Source: Acinetobacter pittii ATCC 19004 = CIP 70.29 (lineage in GTDB: Bacteria; Pseudomonadota; Gammaproteobacteria; Pseudomonadales; Moraxellaceae). Taken from it: 64,000 nt of DNA. The notes beneath the pieces were generated by a model that was given only the letters and a program-made list of their open reading frames with translations, did no database searches and was not told where the DNA came from. The position numbers and the translations under genes were made by a program. Below, one piece after another: positions 28,120 to 38,274 of the stretch (position 1 is its first letter; every line of letters starts with the position of its first letter). The stretch is from the NCBI RefSeq assembly GCF_000369045.1, contig NZ_KB849796.1, positions 62,001 to 126,000 of the forward strand, read 5' to 3'.

Positions 28120-29220
28120 TTATAGCTTTCGATTTAACTGTTGCTGTAATGCAGCAATCATATCTGCACGGCTAATCATTCCTATAAGCTTACGATCTTC
28201 AACCACAGGAATGTAATTAAAAGACTTTTCAACAAAGTACGGCACTAAATCTTGAATAGGTTGAGTTGGTAGTACCGTGACCACTCGATGGCTCATAATT
28301 TGTTTTACGTAATGCTGCCAAGAATTTCTTGGATCGGCTGCCCCCTTAAACCATTCTACGACTTCATATAACGCTAAAGTTCCGACCAGATGATTTTCTG
28401 CATTTACGACAGGTAGACTCATTAGGTTCACTTGTTTAAACTTATCGAGTGCCTGATGAATATCATCATCTTCATGTAGTTTAATCACATCACGGCTCAT
28501 AATATCCTGACAGATATATTGATTTACCATACGCTCATTGGCATGTTCCTGAGCTTCTAAAATGATTTTTTCTAAGTCGTATTGGCTAATATCTAAAAGT
28601 TCAGTGTGATGGCCTAATGCATACTCAATATCTTTCGGCTGAATTGATACTTTTTGAGTTGGCGTTGGGTCATTACTACGTTCATTTAAATGCGCGGTAA
28701 CCGGATAATGTCGCCCAATCAATCGATTGAAGAAAACAGCAAACCCAAGTAGAAGTAACGAGTTGAGTAAAACTGGATAAAAAATAAAATAAAAGCCTAA
28801 TTTATGAATTGTCGCCCCACCTAATACCGCGGTAATTGCGACTGCGCCACTCGGCGGGTGCAAAGAGTCGGTGGTCATCATTAAAAATATGGCAAAACCT
28901 ACCGCGACACTAAAAGCCGTTGTTAAATCAGGAATCCACTGTGCACAGGCAACACCAATAATTCCGGCTAATGTATTACCAACAATCACATTCCATGGTT
29001 GGGCCAAAGGACTAGTCGGCACAGCAAAAAGAAGAACAGATGAGGCACCCATTGGGGCGATGTACCATGCATTAATTCCCCCGAGAACATACCAGCTAAT
29101 TAAGGAGGAAATTGCTAAACCACACAACGCTCCAATACCGCAAATTAACCGTTCTTTTAAGGGTAAAATCTTAAAATTTGGCTTTAAAATCTGTAACCAT
29201 TCTCGCTGTATAACACTCAC
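28120..29220 (-). CDS. HPP-family membrane protein with paired CBS domains
   Basis: Protein of about 366 residues. The first half (about residues 30-165) holds four or so membrane segments with the HPP motif in DSLHPPSGAVAI near 118 and the MGASSVLLFAVP segment. The second half holds two CBS domains, beginning at MSRDVIKLHEDDDIHQALDKF and MSHRVVTVLPTQPIQDL. HPP proteins have been linked to nitrite transport in cyanobacteria and chloroplasts. CBS pairs usually bind adenosyl nucleotides and gate transport. I chose the GTG at 29220 because TAAGGTG lies upstream at good spacing; the ATG at 29247 adds nine residues without a clear site. Function remains inferred. Confidence 0.82.
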   Translation of the reverse strand: MSVIQREWLQILKPNFKILPLKERLICGIGALCGLAISSLISWYVLGGINAWYIAPMGASSVLLFAVPTSPLAQPWNVIVGNTLAGIIGVACAQWIPDLTTAFSVAVGFAIFLMMTTDSLHPPSGAVAITAVLGGATIHKLGFYFIFYPVLLNSLLLLGFAVFFNRLIGRHYPVTAHLNERSNDPTPTQKVSIQPKDIEYALGHHTELLDISQYDLEKIILEAQEHANERMVNQYICQDIMSRDVIKLHEDDDIHQALDKFKQVNLMSLPVVNAENHLVGTLALYEVVEWFKGAADPRNSWQHYVKQIMSHRVVTVLPTQPIQDLVPYFVEKSFNYIPVVEDRKLIGMISRADMIAALQQQLNRKL

Positions 29221-29352
29221 AGTACACCTTAGGGGATATGCCGTCATTTATAACGGGCAAAAGTATACGCCCAAAGCCACATAAAGTGCATTTAAATTAT
29301 ACCTTTCAACAATAAGAAAACTGGCTGAACTATTTTTTATGACTTTAAAACT

Positions 29353-30150
29353 TTAATATTCCATCAATTTTTCATTTAAATAACGCCAATAACGCTTCGG
29401 CAAATATTGCACATGAAGTTTTATATTCTGGCGTTCAGTAATATTTACGCTGTTAAAATAATCCTTCCAAAGCTGATCATATAAAACTTCCTGCTCATCA
29501 AGCTCAAGCTGAAAGCTTTGACTCATTCCATTTTTTAAATTGCGGTCAACCTCAGAGGCTTCGAGTGAAACTTCATGTATTTCACATAAATCATAATAAA
29601 GCCCGAACTTGCGTTGCTCGTCATAAATAAGCCAACGCTGATCTTGATAGCGCCGTTTAAAATGCGGCTGAATAAGCGGTAAAACATTAAAATCAGGACG
29701 CACTAAACTTAAAAAAAGTTCATCCTTGGTTTTCTTAAACCGAATAAAAGCTTCCATCCGATGTTTCTCTCGCCCGACTTTTTTCGTCCACTGCGCAATC
29801 GCTAAAACACTAGGATTTGAATAATCTTTTTCAATGGAAACATGGCTAGTAAACACATAAATACAGTAATTAAATAAGTGCTGATAGGCGTCTAAAGATT
29901 CAGATAAAGAGGCAAAATAAAATTGTTTTAACGAAGAAGATGAAAGCTTTTTTTGTAGCGCTGACCAAACACGTTCAGCATGCCGTTCATTATTTTCAAC
30001 CTCAATTTTATCGGCAAATAAGCCATGTTGAGCCGCATCATTCAAGCAAAGCCTGACCTGTAATTCTTTAAATTGAAATGCACGAAAAACACAGCTCAGC
30101 AGCCCAGCCATCGAACCATCAAAATAGTAAGCTACTTCATCATTAAACAT
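29353..30150 (-). CDS. Radical-SAM-linked putative DNA metabolism protein (TIGR03915 type)
   Basis: Protein of 265 residues starting VAYYFDGSMAGLLSCVFRAF, the usual opening of the TIGR03915 family. These proteins occur next to the radical SAM partner TIGR03916 and are sometimes fused to a uracil-DNA-glycosylase-like domain. A typical segment is RKFGLYYDLCEIHEV near 190, and the C-terminus ends LPKRYWRYLNEKL. No glycosylase domain is present here. It starts 2 nt after the radical SAM stop, so the two are co-translated. The biochemical activity is unknown; a role in DNA repair or modification is inferred from family association. Confidence 0.82.
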   Translation of the reverse strand: MFNDEVAYYFDGSMAGLLSCVFRAFQFKELQVRLCLNDAAQHGLFADKIEVENNERHAERVWSALQKKLSSSSLKQFYFASLSESLDAYQHLFNYCIYVFTSHVSIEKDYSNPSVLAIAQWTKKVGREKHRMEAFIRFKKTKDELFLSLVRPDFNVLPLIQPHFKRRYQDQRWLIYDEQRKFGLYYDLCEIHEVSLEASEVDRNLKNGMSQSFQLELDEQEVLYDQLWKDYFNSVNITERQNIKLHVQYLPKRYWRYLNEKLMEY

Positions 30151-30152
30151 GG

Positions 30153-31415
30153 CTAAAACCCAAGGCTTAATTGTGGCGAGAGTTGCTGCACATATTTCGA
30201 AGATCCCTGCGTTAAAATCTGCTGCCGAATAAAACTTGATGATAGTTCTTTTTGGAATTTTGGACTGTCTTCGCAGCGAATAAAGAATTTTGCACGCTGA
30301 TAGGCTACGCCGAGTTTTTTTAATAAATCGATATGGATTTTTCCAAAACGACGAGCCTGTACAATTTTCTTGGCCGATTTCACCCCAATGCCCGGCACAC
30401 GCAAAATCATTTGATAATCGGCACGATTTAAATCTACTGGAAACTTTTCAGGATGCCTTAAAGCCCAGCTTAATTTCGGGTCTACATCAAGATCTAAGTT
30501 TGGGTGTTTTTCATTGACGATTTCATTAACCTGAAAACCATAAAAGCGCATGAGCCAATCGCTTTGATAGAGTCGATTTTCACGAAGTAATGGCGGTGCA
30601 GAACCTACTGCGGGTAAGTAATTATTTTCATTATTAATTGGGATATAACCCGAAAAATAGACGCGCTTGAGTTTAAATTCTTTGTAATGCTTGTCTGCCA
30701 TAAACAAGACATCTTGGTCTGACTCTTGATGAGCACCAACAACCATTTGTGTGGTCTGCCCTGCTGGCACATATTTCGGCACATGCTTAATGATTTGTCG
30801 CTCATCTTTAAGCTGAATGAGCCTGTCACGGACCAAACCTAAATCTTTTTGCACTTCCTGATGTGATTTTTCTGGTGCAAAAGTTTTTAGCCCAACCTCG
30901 GTCGGCATCTCTAAATTAATACTCATCCGGTCAGCATATAAACCTGCTTCATGAATCAGTTCAGGCGATGCTCCTGGAATCGTTTTTAGATGAATATAAC
31001 CATTAAAGTTTTCTTCAAGGCGTAACTTCTTTACAACTTGAAGCATACGCTCCATCGTGTGATCTGCCGATTTAAAAATGCCTGAGCTTAAAAATAAGCC
31101 TTCGATATAATTACGGCGATAAAAATTAATGGTTAAATCTACAACCTCTTGCACAGTAAATGCTGCACGCTGGACGTCGTTAGAACGGCGTGAAACGCAA
31201 TAGGCGCAGTCAAAAATACAAACATTACTGAATAGAATTTTTAAGAGAGATACACAGCGGCCATCTTCAGTATAGCTATGGCAAATTCCTGAATGGCTGG
31301 CATCTCCTAGACCTTTATCTTTATTTTTACGGTCACTGCCACTTGATGAACAAGACACATCATATTTAGCAGCATCAGCAAGAATTTGTAGTTTTTCTCG
31401 AATGCGATCAGACAT
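30153..31415 (-). CDS. Putative DNA modification/repair radical SAM protein (TIGR03916 type)
   Basis: Radical SAM protein of 420 residues. The iron-sulfur cluster motif CX3CX2C is CIFDCAYC (Cys66, Cys70, Cys73). Three further Cys residues in the first 55 residues are notable. A C-terminal helix-hairpin-helix, RVPGIGVKSAKKIV near residue 345, is a non-specific DNA-binding element. The combination of cluster and HhH, with the TIGR03915 partner 2 nt downstream, matches the family. The chemistry is not established. It is the first gene of a two-gene unit and diverges from the SIR2-like gene with about 170 bp between them. Confidence 0.88.
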   Translation of the reverse strand: MSDRIREKLQILADAAKYDVSCSSSGSDRKNKDKGLGDASHSGICHSYTEDGRCVSLLKILFSNVCIFDCAYCVSRRSNDVQRAAFTVQEVVDLTINFYRRNYIEGLFLSSGIFKSADHTMERMLQVVKKLRLEENFNGYIHLKTIPGASPELIHEAGLYADRMSINLEMPTEVGLKTFAPEKSHQEVQKDLGLVRDRLIQLKDERQIIKHVPKYVPAGQTTQMVVGAHQESDQDVLFMADKHYKEFKLKRVYFSGYIPINNENNYLPAVGSAPPLLRENRLYQSDWLMRFYGFQVNEIVNEKHPNLDLDVDPKLSWALRHPEKFPVDLNRADYQMILRVPGIGVKSAKKIVQARRFGKIHIDLLKKLGVAYQRAKFFIRCEDSPKFQKELSSSFIRQQILTQGSSKYVQQLSPQLSLGF

Positions 31416-31586
31416 ATCAAACGACTCATTTATGGCATTGTTTAAAAAATATCATTTTGCATTCTTAAATTTAATCCAGTGAAGTACGCTATGCGTCATG
31501 AGGTGACGTTTTCATTCTGCTCAAGCTAGTACTGTTTATTAAATCAGATATAATTACTAAAAATTCAAAAGATTAAATATTGAGCA

Positions 31587-33083
31587 ATGGAACAAAACAA
31601 AGAAGAACTCCTTAAACATCTAGCTGCGTCTCTTCAGGATGCAAAAAAAGAAGGTGGAGCAATTTTATTAGTCGGTGAAGGCATTTCTGTTTCTGCGGGT
31701 ATTCCGCCTGCACAAAAGCTCATGCAAATGGCGATTGAAAACTTTCCTAATTATTTTACTGAAGAAGAACAAGAACTTGCTCAAGAAGGTTTAAGCCAGC
31801 TTCAATATAATAATATTATGACTAAACTCTCAAATGTTAAGCGTAAAGAGCTTTTCAAATGGTTTATAGAAGGAAATGAAGACAAAGAAATAGAAAAAGC
31901 TAAATTGAACTTTGCGCATATTGCAATTGCAGAACTCCTAAAACAAGGCTATTTCAGCCGAGTATTGACTGTAAATTTCGATCCTCTTTTGATCCATGCT
32001 TGTTACATGGTGGGTATGTATCCATTTCCTGCTATCTATGATTTAGGTGCTATGGGTAAAGTAAATGCTGAGCTTTTACACGATCCAAGCATTGTCTATT
32101 TAAATGGACAACATGTTGGTTTTGTACAGCGAAATACAACTGACCAACTTGAGGCTCATAAAGAAACTTTAACTCAGATTGTACGTTCAACAGGTTGTTC
32201 TAAAACTTGGGTTGTTGCTGGTTATAGTGGTGAAAATGATCCTCTTATGGATGCTCTGAACGAACTCCGACCTTACAATAATTGGTTGTACTGGCTTGAA
32301 TATAATGAACAAGTTTTACAAAAGGAAAGCCATCATTTTTTAGAAAATGATGAAGAATGTAAAGTAATTTATGGATGTGATGCGGATAGAACATTTATAG
32401 AAATTGCAGATGCCCTAAATTGTGATTTAGATTTTATTGAACATCCTGAAAAAGAATTGGAACTATATTTAAAAGAAATAAATTTTGATTTAGATTTAAA
32501 AAAAATTAAGACATATAAGTCAAAGATAGACCAATATATTAAGCTTTTTAAAGAATATGACAAAAATCTAAAAGAGATTGATGAATATCAAAAAATTGTT
32601 TCCAAGGCTAGCAGATATCTCGACATAGAAGTAAATAAAATCTCAAAAGACCCTTTACACAATGATCCATTAAAAATTAACGAAATTATTGCTTTATATG
32701 AAAAAGCATTAAAAATGCAACCTAACAACTATAACATTTCAAATGATCTTGCAATTTCATATATGTTTTTGTACCACACTGACAAAGAGGTTAGTAATTT
32801 AGAAAAGGCAAAGCAACACTTAGATAACTTCATGAAATCTGAAAGTTTTATAAAGAACAAAGAAAATGAAAAAGGCTTTTTATATTATAATTATGCTTGC
32901 TTAGAGTCCTTAAAAAACAACCCAGATCAAGCTTTTGATTACTTTGAAAAAGCCATAAGTTTAGGTTCAACCAACAATATAGATAGCCCACTAACTCAAG
33001 AAAACCTTAGAACTGAACGCGACTTGGATAACATTCGAAACGATCCTAGATTTAATGATCTATACGAAAAGTTAGAAAAATAA
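31587..33083 (+). CDS. SIR2-like domain protein with C-terminal TPR region
   Basis: Protein of 498 residues. Residues 25-280 form a SIR2-type Rossmann fold: LLVGEGISVSAGIPPA near 28-42 (NAD-binding GAGxSxxxGIP variant), TVNFDPLL at 128-135 (conserved Asn130) and GYSGENDPLMDAL at 212-224. The catalytic HG of active SIR2 enzymes is replaced by NG (LNG, Asn173). The second half is a charged helical linker (about 285-350) and TPR repeats (about 360-440), ending DPRFNDLYEKLEK like a 'TPR end-of-group' domain. Several antiphage NADases combine SIR2 with a sensor domain. Here the missing His argues for NAD binding without hydrolysis. The 3' half is more AT-rich than its neighbours. Function is unknown. 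Confidence 0.8.
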   Translation: MEQNKEELLKHLAASLQDAKKEGGAILLVGEGISVSAGIPPAQKLMQMAIENFPNYFTEEEQELAQEGLSQLQYNNIMTKLSNVKRKELFKWFIEGNEDKEIEKAKLNFAHIAIAELLKQGYFSRVLTVNFDPLLIHACYMVGMYPFPAIYDLGAMGKVNAELLHDPSIVYLNGQHVGFVQRNTTDQLEAHKETLTQIVRSTGCSKTWVVAGYSGENDPLMDALNELRPYNNWLYWLEYNEQVLQKESHHFLENDEECKVIYGCDADRTFIEIADALNCDLDFIEHPEKELELYLKEINFDLDLKKIKTYKSKIDQYIKLFKEYDKNLKEIDEYQKIVSKASRYLDIEVNKISKDPLHNDPLKINEIIALYEKALKMQPNNYNISNDLAISYMFLYHTDKEVSNLEKAKQHLDNFMKSESFIKNKENEKGFLYYNYACLESLKNNPDQAFDYFEKAISLGSTNNIDSPLTQENLRTERDLDNIRNDPRFNDLYEKLEK

Positions 33084-33155
33084 ATTCACCTTTCCACTCC
33101 CCTACAAAATCCTTATACTTAGGGGCAATTTTTCTCATAAATTCGTGGATGCTAC

Positions 33156-34133
33156 ATGAGTCGCGCCATCTCGCACATTGATACATTTCAGGGCTTAATT
33201 CTTGCCCTACAAAACTATTGGGCCGAACAAGGCTGCGTCGTATTACAACCTTACGACATGGAAATGGGCGCTGGAACATTCCACACCGCAACATTCTTAC
33301 GTGCTTTAGGGCCTGAAACTTGGAATGCTGCATACGTTCAACCTTCACGTCGTCCAAAAGATGGTCGCTATGGTGAAAACCCAAACCGTTTGCAACACTA
33401 CTACCAATTCCAAGTGGTGCTTAAGCCAAATCCAGACAACATCCAACAGCTCTATCTTGATTCTTTAAAAGCAATTGGGATTGATACGCTTACTCACGAT
33501 ATTCGCTTCGTAGAAGACAACTGGGAATCTCCGACGCTTGGGGCTTGGGGCTTAGGTTGGGAAGTTTGGCTTAACGGTATGGAAGTAACTCAGTTCACTT
33601 ACTTCCAACAAGTCGGTGGTGTTGAATGTTACCCAGTAACAGGCGAAATCACTTACGGTTTAGAACGTCTTGCAATGTACCTTCAAGGTGTTGACTCGGT
33701 TTATGACCTTGTTTGGACCAAAGGCCAATTCGGCACGGTAACTTACGGCGACGTATTCCATCAAAATGAAGTTGAACAATCGACTTATAACTTTGAATAC
33801 GCTCCAGTTGAAAAACTATTTGAACTGTTTGATTTTTACGAGTCAGAAGCAAACCGTTTAATTGAAGCAAAACTTTCTCTTCCTGCTTATGAGCAAGTCG
33901 TTAAAGCGTCTCATACCTTTAACTTGCTTGATGCACGTGGCGCAATTTCTGTGACTGAGCGTCAACGTTATATTTTACGTGTACGTACTTTGGCTCGTGC
34001 AATTGCACAAAGTTATGTACAAGCACGTGCAGAGCTTGGCTTCCCAATGGCAGAACCACACTTACGTGATGAAGTATTGGCACAGTTAAAAGCACAAGCT
34101 GAAAGTGAAGCAGCAAAGGCGGAGAAAAACTAA
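33156..34133 (+). CDS. glyQ: Glycyl-tRNA synthetase alpha subunit
   Basis: Catalytic subunit, 325 residues, of the alpha2beta2 bacterial glycyl-tRNA synthetase that activates glycine with ATP. The class II aminoacylation core is clear from [55 protein letters not shown] and [20 protein letters not shown]. The stop overlaps the glyS start by one base (TAATG). Length agrees with the family (about 300-310) plus a Lys/Glu-rich tail. Confidence 0.97.
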   Translation: MSRAISHIDTFQGLILALQNYWAEQGCVVLQPYDMEMGAGTFHTATFLRALGPETWNAAYVQPSRRPKDGRYGENPNRLQHYYQFQVVLKPNPDNIQQLYLDSLKAIGIDTLTHDIRFVEDNWESPTLGAWGLGWEVWLNGMEVTQFTYFQQVGGVECYPVTGEITYGLERLAMYLQGVDSVYDLVWTKGQFGTVTYGDVFHQNEVEQSTYNFEYAPVEKLFELFDFYESEANRLIEAKLSLPAYEQVVKASHTFNLLDARGAISVTERQRYILRVRTLARAIAQSYVQARAELGFPMAEPHLRDEVLAQLKAQAESEAAKAEKN

Positions 34134-36202
34134 TGAGCAAACATACTGTTTTATTCGAACTTGGCTGTGAAGAGCTTCCACCAAAAAGCTTGAAAACTTT
34201 ACGTGATGCTTTACAGGCAGAAACGGTAAAAGGCTTAAAAGATGCGGGCTTAAACTTCGCATCAATCGAAGCTTATGCTGCCCCACGTCGCTTAGCCCTT
34301 AAAATTGTTGATATCGATGCTGCTCAAGCGGACACTCAAAAACGTTTTGATGGTCCTGCTGTTCAAGCGGCTTACGATGCAGAAGGCAAACCGACTAAAG
34401 CGCTCGAAGGCTTTATGCGTGGTCAAGGGATTACAGTTGATCAGCTTTCTACTTTCCAAGCAGGTAAAGTTGAAAAAGTTTGCTACTTAAAAGATGTAAA
34501 AGGTCAAAGCCTTGATGCTTTACTTCCACAGATTTTACAAACTGCGCTAGATAATTTACCGATTGCTAAGCGCATGCGCTCTGCTGCAAGCCGTACCGAA
34601 TTTGTACGTCCAGTGAAATGGGTTCTTTTACTTAAAGATGACCAAATTGTTGACGCCACTATTCAAGATCACAAAGCTGGTAATGTGACTTATGGTCACC
34701 GTTTCCATGCACCTGAAGCTGTGACTTTAGCGCATGCAAATGACTATTTAGCTGCTTTAGAAAAAGCTTACGTTGTTGCGAACTTTGAAAAGCGTCAAGC
34801 AACTATTCAAGAACAAGTGAAAAAGTTAGCTGATGAAGTGAACGCAACTGCGATTGTTCCAGCTGACTTACTTGATGAAGTAACAAGCCTCGTTGAATGG
34901 CCTGTGGCGTTACGTGCAACTTTTGAAGAGCGCTACTTAGCTGTTCCCCAAGAAGCTCTTATTACGACAATGCAAGACAACCAGAAGTATTTCTGCTTGA
35001 TCAATGCAGAAGGTAAATTACAGCCTTACTTCATTACTGTTTCAAACATTGAGTCTAAAGACCCAACTCAAATTATTGAAGGTAACGAAAAAGTTGTTCG
35101 TCCTCGTTTGTCTGATGCTGAATTCTTCTTCTTACAAGATCAAAAGCAACCGCTTGCATCTCGTAAAGAAAAACTAGCAAATATGGTATTCCAAGCACAG
35201 CTTGGTACGCTTTGGGACAAATCAACACGTATTGCAAAACTTGCAGTTGCATTATCTTCAATCACTGGTGCAAACCCAGCCGATGCTGAAAAAGCTGCAT
35301 TACTTGCTAAATGCGACTTAACCTCTGAGCTTGTTGGTGAATTCCCAGAACTTCAAGGTATTGCGGGTACTTACTACGCACGTATTGAAGGTGAAAACGC
35401 TGAAGTTTCAGAAGCTTTAGGTGAGCAATATTTACCAAAATTTGCTGGTGATGTTTTACCAAAAACCAAAACAGGTACAACCATTGCTCTTGCTGACCGT
35501 TTAGATACGCTGGTTGGTATTTTCGGTATTGGACAAGCGCCTACAGGTTCTAAAGACCCGTTTGCTCTTCGTCGTTCAGCAATTGGTATCTTACGTTTAA
35601 TCATTGAAAATGAATTAGATGTAACGATTGAAGAGTTAGTAAATCTTGCGCTTCAAGGTTATGGTGATATCGTTAAAGACCACGACAAAACTCGTGCTGA
35701 CGCGGTTGCATTCTTGGAAGGTCGTTACCGTGCTAAGTATGAAGACCAAGGCGTTGCTGTTGACGTACTTCAAGCGGTTCAAGCACTTGCACCAAAATCT
35801 CCACTCGATTTTGACAAGCGTGTAAATGCTGTTAACCACTTCCGCACATTACCTGAAGCTGCTGCACTTGCTGCTGCAAATAAACGTGTTGCTAACATTC
35901 TTGCAAAAGAAGCAGCACCAGAAGGTTCTGTAGTTGAAGCGAACTTAGTTGAAGACGCTGAAAAAGCATTATTTGCTGAGCTTCAAGCAGTGACTCCTGT
36001 AGTTGAACCATTACTTGCAGCAAAAGACTACACAGCTGCCCTTTCTAAGCTTGCAACACTTCGCGCGCCGATTGATGCATTCTTTGATGGTGTAATGGTA
36101 ATGGCAGATGAGGCTGACCTAAAAGCAAACCGTTTACGTTTATTGGCTCAGTTACGTAACTTGTTTACTGCTGTTGCTGATGTGAGCGTGTTGCAGGGTT
36201 AA
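34133..36202 (+). CDS. glyS: Glycyl-tRNA synthetase beta subunit
   Basis: Beta subunit of 689 residues that binds tRNA(Gly) and carries an HD-like and an anticodon-binding-like C-terminal region. The N-terminal [15 protein letters not shown] and the middle [21 protein letters not shown] and [25 protein letters not shown] segments match the family. A GGCGGAG ribosome site inside the glyQ end serves this start. The gene ends in a terminator. Confidence 0.97.
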   Translation: MSKHTVLFELGCEELPPKSLKTLRDALQAETVKGLKDAGLNFASIEAYAAPRRLALKIVDIDAAQADTQKRFDGPAVQAAYDAEGKPTKALEGFMRGQGITVDQLSTFQAGKVEKVCYLKDVKGQSLDALLPQILQTALDNLPIAKRMRSAASRTEFVRPVKWVLLLKDDQIVDATIQDHKAGNVTYGHRFHAPEAVTLAHANDYLAALEKAYVVANFEKRQATIQEQVKKLADEVNATAIVPADLLDEVTSLVEWPVALRATFEERYLAVPQEALITTMQDNQKYFCLINAEGKLQPYFITVSNIESKDPTQIIEGNEKVVRPRLSDAEFFFLQDQKQPLASRKEKLANMVFQAQLGTLWDKSTRIAKLAVALSSITGANPADAEKAALLAKCDLTSELVGEFPELQGIAGTYYARIEGENAEVSEALGEQYLPKFAGDVLPKTKTGTTIALADRLDTLVGIFGIGQAPTGSKDPFALRRSAIGILRLIIENELDVTIEELVNLALQGYGDIVKDHDKTRADAVAFLEGRYRAKYEDQGVAVDVLQAVQALAPKSPLDFDKRVNAVNHFRTLPEAAALAAANKRVANILAKEAAPEGSVVEANLVEDAEKALFAELQAVTPVVEPLLAAKDYTAALSKLATLRAPIDAFFDGVMVMADEADLKANRLRLLAQLRNLFTAVADVSVLQG

Positions 36203-36242
36203 AATTATATAAAAATTAATTTTTGTATAATTAGACTTTAAT

Positions 36243-36282
36243 AAAAACCATGTTTTCACTCTAGTTGGAAACATGGTTTTTT
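36243..36282 (+). terminator. Terminator of glyQS
   Basis: A 13-bp stem (AAAAACCATGTTT / AAACATGGTTTTT) with a 13-nt loop is followed by a T-rich run. Confidence 0.85.
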
Positions 36283-36425
36283 ATTGAAGAATTTCATTCA
36301 ATATAATTATAAATGATTATTTTACATTCAATTAATAAATAAGAATTATTTACTTCCTTCACTTTTTATCCACAATTCAATAAACTAAAACAAATAATTA
36401 CCAAACTTAACAAAGTATCATTGCA

Positions 36426-37256
36426 ATGAAAAACTTAAATTTATTACTCATATCAACATTACTATTTACTGGATGTGCAACGACCAAATCGATTCAATAT
36501 CCAGCAGCGGGAAAACAAACCTCTCTTTCTGTTTCTTCAGAACAACTTTCTTCAATGACTGAATCAGGTGCAGGTGATTACTTTGTAAAGGAAAGCCAAA
36601 TATTAGTTGGTGATGCAAGTAGTGCTTCAGCCAGTCCAGTTTCTGGAATGTTTGGCCTTATCGGAGTAGGTGTTGCAATGGCAATTGATAAAAATGCAAA
36701 TAGTTCAGCCATTGAAAAAAGCTCTCTCAATCAACCTATTAAATTTGACCAGTTAATACATCAAAAAATTACTGACGCTCTCACCCAAAATAAAACAGAT
36801 CCTACTCTCAAACTTCTAAGTTTAAATCAGGCATCTGAAATTAAAATTGTGCCTTATTCACGTATCTCTTTCCGTGAAAAACCAATTGTAAAAGTAAATT
36901 TTGGATTAAAAACACAATTTAAAAATGCAGCGGACAATAATGCAGATACAAAACGCTTATATCACTATGTAAGTAAGGATCGTATTTCTTTATCTGAATG
37001 GGAAGCTCAAAATAATTTATTATTTATGAAAAAAGCAGATCAAGCATTTAGCGCTCTTAGCCAAGTATTCACTTTAGATTTACAACATCAATTAAATTTA
37101 AAAGCATTTGATGAGAATAAGCAAAAAAACTGTAAAACTAATGCAGATACATCCTTAGTTTCTTTTATCCAAACTCCTGACAATTTATGTGTTGGTGTAG
37201 TTAAAACAAGTAAAGGAGATGTATTCGAAAATAGTATTTATATTGTTGAGCAATAA
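36426..37256 (+). CDS. Lipoprotein of unknown function
   Basis: Protein of 276 residues with a lipoprotein signal (LLLISTLLFTGC, lipobox FTGC). The mature part has a Ser-rich start, a small hydrophobic Gly/Val stretch (SGMFGLIGVGVAMAI near residue 80) that could be membrane-contacting, and a C-terminal half with a single Cys pair (NCKTN and DNLCVG). I do not recognise a family. It sits in a very AT-rich stretch with several other small lipoproteins. Confidence 0.65.
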   Translation: MKNLNLLLISTLLFTGCATTKSIQYPAAGKQTSLSVSSEQLSSMTESGAGDYFVKESQILVGDASSASASPVSGMFGLIGVGVAMAIDKNANSSAIEKSSLNQPIKFDQLIHQKITDALTQNKTDPTLKLLSLNQASEIKIVPYSRISFREKPIVKVNFGLKTQFKNAADNNADTKRLYHYVSKDRISLSEWEAQNNLLFMKKADQAFSALSQVFTLDLQHQLNLKAFDENKQKNCKTNADTSLVSFIQTPDNLCVGVVKTSKGDVFENSIYIVEQ

Positions 37257-37276
37257 TAAATATTAACCAAAAAGAC

Positions 37277-37308
37277 TAGAGAACTACTTAAATTTAAGTA
37301 GTTCTCTA
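37277..37308 (-). terminator. 32-nt palindrome; likely terminator of the YciI gene
   Basis: The sequence is a perfect palindrome of 32 nt with outer half AGAGAACTACTTAAA. Reading leftwards it is followed after 3 nt by five Ts, which fits termination of the YciI gene. It could also stop the convergent lipoprotein gene, but rightwards it lacks a T tract. Confidence 0.65.
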
Positions 37309-37314
37309 ATGTAA

Positions 37315-37599
37315 TCAAACAAAATCTTTAATTTCTTCTAAACTTTTCGATGGCTCAAACCACATAAAGTCATAATCAGCCACATCATGAATATAAAACG
37401 GATCATTTTTCATAATTTCTTCAGCTTCTTGAATCGAAGAGCTTAGAACTAAAATCACCCCACCTACTCTATTTTCACGGCGCCCCGACGCTAAAAACTT
37501 CTTTTGCTCATAGTAATGATCTAAAAATGCGATATGTTCTTTCAGTACAGCATCAACTTCAGCTAATGGTTTTTTATAGGTCAGGGTAACAACAATCAT
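37315..37599 (-). CDS. YciI-family protein
   Basis: Protein of 94 residues with the YciI-like (ferredoxin-fold, alpha/beta) pattern: ALTYKKPLAEVDAVLKEHIAFL, then ASGRRENRVGGVILV and DPFYIHDVADY. The conserved His and Asp are seen in EHIAFLDH and HDVADYDF. Members are putative dioxygenase- or transferase-related proteins whose substrate is mostly unknown. Monocistronic. Confidence 0.85.
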   Translation of the reverse strand: MIVVTLTYKKPLAEVDAVLKEHIAFLDHYYEQKKFLASGRRENRVGGVILVLSSSIQEAEEIMKNDPFYIHDVADYDFMWFEPSKSLEEIKDFV

Positions 37600-37751
37600 T
37601 TCATTCTCTTAAAGCAAGTAGCGCATGACATAGCTTATTCGATAATACGCCTATTCCCCAATTCATCTACATTAAAACTTTTTATAATAATTTGATATTT
37701 TCAAAAAATATCGTTATAAATTAGCAGCTTTTATTAATTAAGACTATATAA

Positions 37752-38201
37752 ATGAAGAAGAATATTTTATTACTTGTTATTTCTATCTTATCCATTGGAC
37801 AAATGGCCTGTTCTATAAACCCTCATCGGATCAATTTACCAGACACTACCAATCCGCCTGCTATAGAAAAGATTAATTTAGTTGGAATGTCTCGAAATGA
37901 ATTTCTAGATAAATTCCATCCACCCGTAGTAAGTAGACTCATTGGTGAGAAAAGGATAGATACGATCACTTATTATAAAATTAACAATAAACCAAAAGCA
38001 TATGGAATGGCTTTATATAACGGCTTAATAGCGAATACAATCGTGTCGACATTACATAATGTAATGCCGAGTGAATTATCGCTCGATTCTGTGGACGAAA
38101 CAGTATCAATCTCAGACTCAGCACTTAACAAAGAGAAAATAGTAATTGAAATTACATATGATTCTTCTAGTCATATTGAAAAAGTCGAAAGAGTCGAATA
38201 A
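37752..38201 (+). CDS. Small lipoprotein of unknown function
   Basis: Protein of 149 residues with a lipoprotein signal (LLLVISILSIGQMAC, lipobox QMAC, atypical but plausible). The mature part is short and contains SDETVS- and KVERVE-like polar strands near the C-terminus. I recognise no family. Confidence 0.55.
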   Translation: MKKNILLLVISILSIGQMACSINPHRINLPDTTNPPAIEKINLVGMSRNEFLDKFHPPVVSRLIGEKRIDTITYYKINNKPKAYGMALYNGLIANTIVSTLHNVMPSELSLDSVDETVSISDSALNKEKIVIEITYDSSSHIEKVERVE

Positions 38202-38274
38202 TTTAATTTTTGGCTATGACCAAACTTTTTTATAGTAAAATCAATAAAAGTAAATTCTAAAAACTATTTCAGTA

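Noticed and set aside
31587..33083. A complete Thoeris or DSR defence locus
   Set aside because: There is no TIR-domain partner gene, and the single gene lacks the catalytic His in its expected place.
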